The notes under the pieces: generated by a model
Told to the model about the DNA's origin: nothing
Databases searched by the model: none
The model's input: only the letters and a program-made list of their open reading frames with translations
In this document: positions 56,905 through 64,000 of the stretch, piece by piece
Layout of the letters: each line of letters begins with the position of its first letter
How positions within the stretch are numbered: position 1 is the first letter of the stretch
Program-made: the position numbers and the translations under genes
NCBI GenBank assembly: GCA_049516835.1
Contig: JBEKSR010000013.1
Coordinates: forward strand, 1-64,000
Source: Fen-178 sp049516835
GTDB lineage: Bacteria > Acidobacteriota > Terriglobia > Bryobacterales > Bryobacteraceae
DNA: 64,000 nt
Direction of reading: 5' to 3'

Positions 56905-59115
56905 GTCGGAGATCTCGCGCAAGACGTCGTCAACGACCTCGCTTGAAAGGTCCGAATGCAGTTCGGCGTTCATGCGGCGCAACGCCACGCCGACAATGTC
57001 GCGGTGATGCAGCTTGGAGCCGGGACCCTTGGCGCTCAGCTCCAGCCAGAGCCGGTGGAGCAGGTCGAGATCCTCCGGCCAGAGGCGTGGAGGATGCGGG
57101 CCGAGGTTGAAGAACACGGTGTCCTTCTGGTTGTCGAGAACGATCTCGAGAGACAGCGAAGGCCGCGGCTCGGGAAGCCGCTCCCAGTAGTAGCCCACTT
57201 GGGCGCCCTGCTCGGACGGCGTGAGCTTGGGCGAAAGCCCCATAACGATGCGCGAGGATTCGAGGCGGGCGGCTGTCTGCACCACGGCTTCGTAGGGGTC
57301 CGAGCCGGGCACCACCATTAGCTCGACGTGCTTGCCCGACTTTTCCGCCAGCGTGACAACGTGCGAGAACACGGTGGTTTCAGCGTCGGAAAAGATCTGG
57401 CCGATATCAAGCCCGTGCTCGCCGGAGCCCGCCTGCGTCACCAGGCGGACGGAAAGCACCACGATGTCCATCTTGCGCGTATCCGTCTTATCGAGGATAC
57501 GCTGCAGGTGCTGCAGGTGGTTGGGATTGCGCACCGCCACCAGCACGTTGCCCGGCCGCACGCTGACCGAATCGGCGGAAAGGTCCGCGTGCGGATCCAG
57601 CCGGAACTTCTCCATCTCTTGCGCGTGCCCGATCCTGCGTTTGCGGTTGTGGATATCGGACAACTCGAAGACGATAAAGAACAGGATGGTGAAACTCACT
57701 CCCGAAATGGTGGCCACCTTCTTGGTGAGCACGTTGACCGTGGCCAGCGCGAAGAGAGTGACGGTGATCATGATGAGGCCGACGGGAATCTCCACGCCCC
57801 GCAGGCGGAAATTCAGCGGGACCTTCCATTCGCGGCCCCCCGGCTGCTTGTAGCGCAGCACCAGCACCGAGAGCGCCTTCATGGCGAAGCTCCAGACCAC
57901 GCCGAACGCGTAGGCCTCGCCCAGCATGTAGACATTGCCGCGGCTGATGAGGATGGTGATCAGTTGCAGCCCCACAATCACGTTGATGATGCGGGAGGTG
58001 GTGCCGAACTTTTTGTGCGGATGGCGGAACCAGTCGGGGAGCACGCCGTCTTCCGCCACGCGGTTGAGGACGCCGTTGGACCCGATGATGGCGGTGTTCA
58101 CCGCGCCGGAAAGAATCAGGGTCCCCACCAGCACCACGAAGCCGTGAAAGAGCAGGCGCACGGAGACCGGCCCGATCAGATACATGGAAAGCCCGCCGAT
58201 GAGATCGTCCAGGAAGTTCTGCCGCGCGGCGTCGGGGATGATCATCACCGCGAAGAAGGAAACCAGCGAGGTGAACATCATGCTATAGATGAAGATCACG
58301 AAGCCGGCGCGCTCGAGGTTTTTCAGTTTGGGATGCGCAATTTCACGGTTGACCTGGGCCAGGCTTTCTTCGCCGCTCATGGCCAGCAGCGAGTGGCCCA
58401 GCCCGATGAGCACGGCGATGATGGTGATGGAGGGCGCCAGCGTGCCCTGCAGCCAGCCCAACCCTTCGGGGCTGAACTTCAGGTTGGCGGGCACGGGCAG
58501 CGGCACCGGATTGTACCCGTTCTTCAGGATGGTGACGATGCACCAGACGATCAGAATCACCACCATCACGGTGGTGATTTGCATGATGCGCAGGGCCTTC
58601 TCGCTGGATTCATGAATGCCGATGCTGTTCTTGCGCCAGAAATAGAGCGTCACCACCGCCGCGAATACGGCGGCGAAATACGGGGCGTTCACGTGCATCC
58701 CGGCGATGTGGAAGTTGGCGCCGGTCTCGTTAATCAAGCCGCCCAGGTACAGGCCCGCGCTGACGGCGCTGATGGGTCCGGTGAGCACGTAGTCGAACAT
58801 GAGGGCCGAGACGGAGAACTTGGCCAGGGTGCCGCCCATGGCCTCGTGCACCACTCTGTACACGCCGCCGCGCACGAACATGGAGCAGCTTTCGATGTAG
58901 ATGGCGCGCACCGCGTAGGAGAACAGCATGATCGACAGGATGAACCAGGGCGCCGCTTTGCCGACGGCGTGTTCCGCGATGCCGCCCGCGTAGTAGGCCG
59001 ACGAGGCCAGGTCGCTGAGCACGATGGCGGCCGCGCGCCAGAAGGAAATGAACGACAGCATGACGGTGGTGGCCACGACCACCTTGACCGTCGCCGGCCG
59101 TTGCTCCATTGTCAC
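56878..59115 (-). CDS. APC-superfamily amino acid permease with cytosolic C-terminal domain
   Basis: 745 residues, GTG 59115 at good distance from GAGGAG (ATG 59109 also possible). Twelve or so helices with APC motifs (DLASSAYYAGGIAEHAVGKA, MFDYVLTGPISAVSAGLYLG, LAMSGEESLAQVNREIAHPK, NTAIIGSNGVLNRVAEDGVL). The C-terminal ~230 residues form a UspA-like alpha/beta domain (VLVAVRNPNHLQHLQRILDK, DIVVLSVRLV, VMGLSPKLTPSEQ), usual in this subfamily. Imports an amino acid or similar nutrient. Its last residues lie in the 29-bp repeat. Confidence 0.88.
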   Translation of the reverse strand: MTMEQRPATVKVVVATTVMLSFISFWRAAAIVLSDLASSAYYAGGIAEHAVGKAAPWFILSIMLFSYAVRAIYIESCSMFVRGGVYRVVHEAMGGTLAKFSVSALMFDYVLTGPISAVSAGLYLGGLINETGANFHIAGMHVNAPYFAAVFAAVVTLYFWRKNSIGIHESSEKALRIMQITTVMVVILIVWCIVTILKNGYNPVPLPVPANLKFSPEGLGWLQGTLAPSITIIAVLIGLGHSLLAMSGEESLAQVNREIAHPKLKNLERAGFVIFIYSMMFTSLVSFFAVMIIPDAARQNFLDDLIGGLSMYLIGPVSVRLLFHGFVVLVGTLILSGAVNTAIIGSNGVLNRVAEDGVLPDWFRHPHKKFGTTSRIINVIVGLQLITILISRGNVYMLGEAYAFGVVWSFAMKALSVLVLRYKQPGGREWKVPLNFRLRGVEIPVGLIMITVTLFALATVNVLTKKVATISGVSFTILFFIVFELSDIHNRKRRIGHAQEMEKFRLDPHADLSADSVSVRPGNVLVAVRNPNHLQHLQRILDKTDTRKMDIVVLSVRLVTQAGSGEHGLDIGQIFSDAETTVFSHVVTLAEKSGKHVELMVVPGSDPYEAVVQTAARLESSRIVMGLSPKLTPSEQGAQVGYYWERLPEPRPSLSLEIVLDNQKDTVFFNLGPHPPRLWPEDLDLLHRLWLELSAKGPGSKLHHRDIVGVALRRMNAELHSDLSSEVVDDVLREISDGNHHEPPA

Positions 59116-59215
59116 GTAAGGATCTCCTCGATCACCATGCGGGCCAGACGGGAGACAGACAGGCGCACTTCTTCACGCACATATTAGCATAGGGTAGGAG
59201 GATGGCGCGGTTCCC

Positions 59216-60523
59216 ATGGAATCCGAGGCATTGGCGCGCGCGGTGATTGCGAAGCTTCGCGGGGCGGGCCACCAGGCGTACCTGGTGGGCGGGTGCGTGC
59301 GCGACCTGCTTGTGGGGGCCCAGCCCAAGGACTTCGACGTCGCGACCGACGCGCGCCCCGAGCGCATCATGGAGCTGTTCCCCAAATCGGGACAAGTGGG
59401 CGCGCACTTCGGCGTGGTGCTGGTGCGCGACGGGTTCGCGCAGGTGGAGGTGGCCACGTTTCGCAGCGACCACGATTACGCCGATGGCCGCCGCCCCGCC
59501 AGCGTGCATTTCGAGAGCGGCCCGCGCCAGGACGTACTGCGCCGCGATTTCACCATCAACGGGCTCATGATGGAGGCGGACACGGGGAAAGTGCTCGACT
59601 ACGTGGGCGGGCGCGCCGATCTGGAGCGGCGCGTGGTGCGCGCCATCGGCGATCCCGATGCCCGTTTCCGGGAAGATCACTTGCGGCTGCTGCGCGCGGT
59701 TCGCCTGGCCGCGCGCCTGGGGTTCGAGATCGACTCGACCACGTTCGAAGCCATCGGGCGCCATCATGCGCTGATCCTGAAGGTATCGGCCGAGAGGGTC
59801 CGCGAGGAGCTGACGCGCATTCTGATTGCAGGCGGCGCGCGCCGCGGCTTCGATCTGCTGGATGCGAGCGGCATGCTGGCCGATCTGCTGCCCGAGGTGG
59901 CGGCCATGAAGGGCGTCGAACAGCCGCCGGAATTCCATCCCGAAGGCGACGTGTGGACGCACACGCTGCTGCTGCTCGAACATCTCGACCACCCCTCCGC
60001 GACGCTGGCATGGGGCGCGCTGCTGCACGACGTGGGCAAGCCGGCGACCTTCCGCGTGGCGGAGCGCATCCGCTTCGACGGCCACGTGGAGGAAGGCGTC
60101 AGGCTGGCGCACGGCATCCTGAACCGGCTGCGCTTTTCGCGCGGCGACATGGAGCGGGTGGAGGCGCTGGTCGCCAATCACATGCGTTTCAAAGACGCGC
60201 ACCGCATGAAGGAAAGCACGCTCAAGCGTTTTCTGCGGATGCCGGGTTTCGGCGAGCACCTGGAGCTGCACCGCCTGGATTGCCTGGTGAGCAACCAGGA
60301 TTTGGAGAACTACGAGCTGGTGAAGCGCAAGCTGGAAGAGCTGCCGGAAGAGCAGTTGAAACCGGCGCCGCTGGTTACGGGCGCGGACCTGATCGCCGAG
60401 GGATACGAGCCGGGGCCGCGGTTTGCCGGGATGCTGGCGGCGGTGGAGGATGCGCAGTTGGAAGGGCGCGTCGGCAGCAGGGAAGAAGCGCTGGCGATGG
60501 TGAGGGAGATGTTTCCGAGGTGA
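59216..60523 (+). CDS. cca: CCA tRNA nucleotidyltransferase / poly(A) polymerase family
   Basis: 435 residues. Class II nucleotidyltransferase head: YLVGGCVRDLLVGAQPKDFD with the catalytic D-x-D, HFGVVLVRDGFAQVEVATFR, RRDFTINGLMME, then the RxxR helix FREDHLRLLRAVRLAARLGF. A C-terminal HD domain (WGALLHDVGKPATF, HGILNRLRFSRGD, VANHMRFKD) is like the CCA-adding enzymes with HD. Adds or repairs the 3' CCA of tRNA; a PcnB-type polymerase is the alternative. Confidence 0.9.
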   Translation: MESEALARAVIAKLRGAGHQAYLVGGCVRDLLVGAQPKDFDVATDARPERIMELFPKSGQVGAHFGVVLVRDGFAQVEVATFRSDHDYADGRRPASVHFESGPRQDVLRRDFTINGLMMEADTGKVLDYVGGRADLERRVVRAIGDPDARFREDHLRLLRAVRLAARLGFEIDSTTFEAIGRHHALILKVSAERVREELTRILIAGGARRGFDLLDASGMLADLLPEVAAMKGVEQPPEFHPEGDVWTHTLLLLEHLDHPSATLAWGALLHDVGKPATFRVAERIRFDGHVEEGVRLAHGILNRLRFSRGDMERVEALVANHMRFKDAHRMKESTLKRFLRMPGFGEHLELHRLDCLVSNQDLENYELVKRKLEELPEEQLKPAPLVTGADLIAEGYEPGPRFAGMLAAVEDAQLEGRVGSREEALAMVREMFPR

Positions 60524-60887
60524 GAATTTCGGGTGTTTGGAGCCGGTCCAGGCAGCGCTGGCGCTGGCGACTCGCAACATGGCCAGACAAGCACTAAGGC
60601 GTTACAGGGGATGGATCGCCGACCGAGTCGCGCAATTCACGCCAGGGACTCATGTCCGAAGATAGAGAATAGAAAAGAATTGGTTTTCCACCGATATCGC
60701 CCACGCGACACCGAATGCCAAGTTTCCTCGGGAACGGTCCGGGGCGGAATCGGCAACTACTCTCCGTCCTCCACTCGATCCCGATCACCGCCGAGTATAA
60801 TCGGATTTGGCTTCGCACAGGAACGTTAACCCCGGCCGTGGCCCTGGCGAACAGAAGAGACGGCTGGACAGCCCAAAACCTACGAAG
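60524..60887. other. Leader region of second type IIG gene
   Basis: 364 bases with no supported gene. It includes a consensus -10 (TATAAT, 60796-60801) about 90 bases before the type IIG start, without a clear -35. No attC-like site was found on either side of the following gene. Confidence 0.5.
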
Positions 60888-63866
60888 ATGACACCCGGCG
60901 ACGGACCGCAAAACCTGCAAGACCTAATTCAGCGTTTCCGAAGGAACGCCGACGAATACCGGAGCAGCTCCTACAACGAGGCGCAACTTCGCCAAGAGTT
61001 CTTGAATCCGCTTTTCAGGCTCCTCGGATGGGATATGGATAACGCGGAGGGCGCCTCCGAGCGCTACAAGCAGGTAATCCACGAAGATTCGATCAAGATC
61101 AACGGCGATACGAAAGCCCCCGACTACTGCTTCCGGATCGGCGGAATTCGCAAATTCTTCGTTGAGGCCAAGAAACCCGCCATTCGAATCAAAGATGACG
61201 CCGCCGCAGCCTACCAACTCCGGAGGTATGCTTGGTCCTCGAAGCTTCCTCTGAGCATCCTCACCAATTTCGAAGAATTTGCCATCTACGATTGCCGAAT
61301 CAAACCGTCCTCCTCAGACAAAGCCTCAACCGCAAGAATAGAGTACTTCACCTTTACCGAGTACCCCCAGGAATGGGAGCACCTCCTCGCTCTCTTTTCA
61401 CTCAGCGGTATTGTCAAAGGATCATTTGACCGATTCGTGGAATCGAGCGAGGGAAAACGGGGAACGGCACAAGTCGATGATGCTTTTCTCGCTGAAATCG
61501 AATCGTGGCGTGACCGACTCGCCCGAAGTATCGCACTCAGAAACCTTGTTCTGTCACCTGAAGACCTCAACTTCGCTGTTCAGAAGATCATCGATCGTAT
61601 CATTTTCCTTCGCATTTCGGAGGACCGCGGCATTGAGCCGTATAGGCAATTATCAGCCCTTACCAATGGTCACAATGTATACTCACGCCTTTCTGACCTC
61701 TTCCGCCGCGCAGACTACAAGTATAACTCCGGCCTCTTTCATTTCGAGGACAAGAAGGACCGCCACGAACCGCCAGACACTTTCACGCTTGATCTATCAA
61801 TAGATGACAAGGTCTTAATAGACATTCTAGAAAGTCTCTATTTTCCCGAAAGCCCCTACGAGTTTTCAGTTTTCCCAGCTGACATTCTAGGGCACGTTTA
61901 CGAGCAGTTTCTTGGGAAGGTCATCCGTCTTACCGCGGGTCATCAGGCAAAGGTCGAAGAAAAGCCAGAGGTAAAGAAGGCGGGCGGCGTCTACTACACA
62001 CCCACCTATGTTGTCGACTACATCGTCCGGAATACTATAGGCACACTCTTAAAGGGCAAGACACCGCGCCAGGCATCGAAGATGAAGATCGTCGATCCAA
62101 CGTGCGGCTCTGGTTCGTTCCTGTTGGGAGCGTACCAATACCTTCTCGATTGGTACCGGTCTTGGTATGAAGAGCACTCGCCAACGAGCCGCAAGAATGC
62201 AGTCTATCAGGGGCCCAAAGGCGACTGGCGACTTACCGTGAAGGAGCGCAAGAAGATCCTTCTCGACAGCATCTATGGCGTCGACATCGATGCCCAAGCT
62301 GTGGAGGTTACAAAGCTCTCCCTCCTCTTGACTGTGCTGGAGAACGAAACCGACGAGAGCCTCTCTAGTCAGCTGATGTTATTTCATAAAGAACGAGTTC
62401 TGCCAGATCTCGGTGAAAACATCAAATGCGGGAACACGCTCATCGCGAGTGACTTCTATGGCAATGTGAACGGGGCGTTATTTGAAGACGGACCTTCAAT
62501 CCAGATCAATCCGTTCGATTGGAACGAAGCGTTTCCTGGGGTCTTTAGGTCCAAGGGGTTCGATGTTGTTGTTGGTAATCCGCCATGGGGTGCGTTCTTT
62601 TCGGAAACAGAACTTGAATACCTTCGGCACAAGCACAAACGTGTGGTTGATCGTATGGTCGATTCATACATCTACTTTCTCGACCAGGCAGCCAGGATTG
62701 CTTCGCCAACCGGCTACGTAGGTTTCATTGTTCCTGGCACGCTGTTAAACCAGGTCGATGCCAGATCGATTCGAAAGCTTCTCCTTTCGCGTGGATTGCA
62801 GAGCATCGTGAACCTAGGCCAAGGGGTTTTCGGCCCAAAGGTCTTGAACACGTCGTGCATCGTTGTGGGACGCAAACGCCACGGTGATGAGCCGCTAGCG
62901 CTTCGTGATCTGTCCTCGGTTCCTTTAGCCGCGCGCAAAGACCTCCTCGGAAACGAAGAAAGCGTCGATTGGGCATATTGGAAGAGACTCGTAGAGGATG
63001 ATCCGCACTGCACCTTCTTTGTTGGCGGACTGGCTCAATCATCTTTGCTGGCTCGCTTGCGTCGGAAGCACGTGGCGCTGAAGGACATACTGATCGGTGA
63101 AATACAGCGAGGGGTGACTCCTGATGTGGTAGAGGCGCATGTCCTGGTCCGCAGGGACGCTGTCGAGAAGGGCCTCGAGAAGCCTATGTTGAGGCCGAGT
63201 ATCAGCGGAGCGCAGATTAAGCGATACCATCCGTGGCGCGCTGACCGGGTGTTGGTTTATACGACCCGCGATACAGATCTAGCGTGTTTCCCAAACGTGC
63301 GATCTCATTTGAGCGCTTATCGCAATGAGATCACCTGCCCCGAGGTTAGGGATTCAAAGCACCCTTGGTATGCGCTCCACCGCCCACGGGACCCCGAGAT
63401 TTTCAGGTCTCCGAAGTTCATAGGTCTGACGACCGCAAGGACGATTGAGGTGATCTATGACGAAAGGAAGTCGGTATACGTGACCGACGCGATGTACCTC
63501 TTTGCTGTGACGCCCGAGTATGATCCATGGGCGCTAATGGCGGTATTGCATTCCAAGGTGTTTCTGTTTCTGTACAGGGTGGCAAACCAAGGCGAAGGAA
63601 GAGTCATCCCTCAGGTGAAGGCATCGAAGCTACAAGAATTGCCTGTGCCCGCTCCAAATCGGATGCCGGCAGAGATGAAGCAGCTTCGGCAGCTTAGCCA
63701 GCGCCTGATCGCTTTGAACGCTGCCCAAGGCAAGGAGGCGGCGCCGCTGGTGGCCGAACGCCTTGAGCGGCAGAAGATGTCGATCACTCGTAGGATTGAT
63801 GATATCGTCTATGAACTGTATGGAGTATCGAAGCGCGACGTCGCGATGATTGACCAAGCGGTGTAG
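60888..63866 (+). CDS. Type IIG restriction-modification enzyme, paralogue
   Basis: 992 residues from ATG 60888; a TTG at 60807 would add 27. Same plan as the cassette enzyme: PD-(D/E)xK with Pro78-Asp79 (KAPDYCFRI) and Glu93-Ala-Lys95 (FVEAKKP), shared block FLGKVIRLTAGHQAKVEEKP and AGGVYYTPTYVVDYIV, motif I VDPTCGSGSFLLGAYQ, motif IV VVGNPPWGAF (~564). The NPPW variant and a wholly different C-terminal recognition region imply another target sequence. Self-contained restriction and modification. Confidence 0.92.
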   Translation: MTPGDGPQNLQDLIQRFRRNADEYRSSSYNEAQLRQEFLNPLFRLLGWDMDNAEGASERYKQVIHEDSIKINGDTKAPDYCFRIGGIRKFFVEAKKPAIRIKDDAAAAYQLRRYAWSSKLPLSILTNFEEFAIYDCRIKPSSSDKASTARIEYFTFTEYPQEWEHLLALFSLSGIVKGSFDRFVESSEGKRGTAQVDDAFLAEIESWRDRLARSIALRNLVLSPEDLNFAVQKIIDRIIFLRISEDRGIEPYRQLSALTNGHNVYSRLSDLFRRADYKYNSGLFHFEDKKDRHEPPDTFTLDLSIDDKVLIDILESLYFPESPYEFSVFPADILGHVYEQFLGKVIRLTAGHQAKVEEKPEVKKAGGVYYTPTYVVDYIVRNTIGTLLKGKTPRQASKMKIVDPTCGSGSFLLGAYQYLLDWYRSWYEEHSPTSRKNAVYQGPKGDWRLTVKERKKILLDSIYGVDIDAQAVEVTKLSLLLTVLENETDESLSSQLMLFHKERVLPDLGENIKCGNTLIASDFYGNVNGALFEDGPSIQINPFDWNEAFPGVFRSKGFDVVVGNPPWGAFFSETELEYLRHKHKRVVDRMVDSYIYFLDQAARIASPTGYVGFIVPGTLLNQVDARSIRKLLLSRGLQSIVNLGQGVFGPKVLNTSCIVVGRKRHGDEPLALRDLSSVPLAARKDLLGNEESVDWAYWKRLVEDDPHCTFFVGGLAQSSLLARLRRKHVALKDILIGEIQRGVTPDVVEAHVLVRRDAVEKGLEKPMLRPSISGAQIKRYHPWRADRVLVYTTRDTDLACFPNVRSHLSAYRNEITCPEVRDSKHPWYALHRPRDPEIFRSPKFIGLTTARTIEVIYDERKSVYVTDAMYLFAVTPEYDPWALMAVLHSKVFLFLYRVANQGEGRVIPQVKASKLQELPVPAPNRMPAEMKQLRQLSQRLIALNAAQGKEAAPLVAERLERQKMSITRRIDDIVYELYGVSKRDVAMIDQAV

Positions 63867-64000
63867 GCGCGTGAGTCGTCGGGGTGGCACAGATTTAGGA
63901 GTTTCCTTGCGGCGGACGGCAGCGCGCCCAGAGTGGCACATCCCTCACTGCCCAAAGGACGCTGCGAGGGGCTTCGGACGGTCAGGATGGCCCAGGTATC
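63867..64000. other. Right edge of window
   Basis: 134 bases after the type IIG stop; no gene or attC-like site is recognisable before the window ends. Confidence 0.4.

Noticed and set aside
57328..59187. 619-codon plus-strand open frame rich in His, Asp and Gly
   Set aside because: A shadow of the APC transporter gene, whose minus-strand reading has clear membrane helices and motifs.
59132..60580. 482-codon minus-strand open frame
   Set aside because: A shadow of the CCA-adding enzyme gene.
60598..60830. GGCGTTAC and CGTTAACC before the second type IIG gene as attC cores
   Set aside because: No matching left core or paired arms, so the second enzyme is not called a cassette.

Overview
The window looks like chromosomal DNA of a GC-rich soil Acidobacteriota of the Bryobacterales/Solibacter type. 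The clues are two large secreted proteins carrying the Solibacter-type C-terminal domain (a NAAS-Y motif followed by SPGE/APGS, then IFG-like strands; TIGR03437), a 27-codon remnant of an acidobacterial-type ABC permease C-terminus, DUF3300/DUF2950/DUF2934 genes, many secreted beta-propeller, TPR and glycosidase genes, and several toxin-antitoxin pairs. Assignment below phylum is inference.

Layout. 0.1-5.75 kb: a possible nuclease, rpmB, a three-gene coupled operon (S55-type protease, secreted propeller, DinB-like) and the initiator tRNA. 5.70-20.05 kb: a 14.3-kb integrative element inserted in the 3' end of tRNA-fMet and bounded by identical 51-bp repeats. It carries a tyrosine integrase, an excisionase-like HTH, a predicted HUH replication endonuclease fused to RNase HI, a second RNase H-like protein, regulators, a serine recombinase, an NHL-repeat cargo gene, an ISAzo13-type IS and a TIG-domain cargo gene. 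A decayed integrase lies just outside the right att site. 20.5-29.9 kb: histidine acid phosphatase with an altered active site, VapBC, an operon joining a C-terminally anchored secreted protein to a PrsW-like protease, GH16, tRNA-Glu, TPR protein, MFS transporter and BrnTA. 30-37.6 kb: glycosyltransferase, LiaF-like protein, a LytS/LytR-type pair with overlapping convergent genes, a PIN pair and a GH35-like enzyme.

37.6-43 kb: a redox/envelope cluster (alpha/beta hydrolase, ferritin-like protein, superoxide dismutase, two histidine-rich helical proteins, DUF3300, DUF2950). Two segments are preceded by the same pairing of a bipartite palindrome and a -24/-12 (sigma-54) promoter, which suggests co-regulation by one enhancer-binding protein. 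43-49.6 kb: oxidoreductase, drug-type ABC exporter, zinc-ribbon membrane protein, DUF2752, di-haem peroxidase, methyltransferase and a hypothetical gene.

49.9-56.5 kb: a run of same-strand genes separated by integron-type attC sites with no visible integron integrase, that is a CALIN-like cassette array. Its cargo includes DUF2442, a broken HicB, a DUF262/GmrS-like protein, a membrane protein, a complete type IIG restriction-modification enzyme and an HNH-like protein. 56.9-63.9 kb: an APC transporter, a CCA-adding-type nucleotidyltransferase and a second, paralogous type IIG enzyme outside the array. The right side is therefore a defence-rich region built partly from gene cassettes.

The most interesting items are the HUH-RNase H fusion with a strong hairpin in the start of its own gene, the orphan attC array with a roughly 3-kb type IIG cassette, the repeated palindrome plus sigma-54 promoter module, and the anchored-protein/PrsW operon. 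All functions are read from motifs by eye; no database search was possible.
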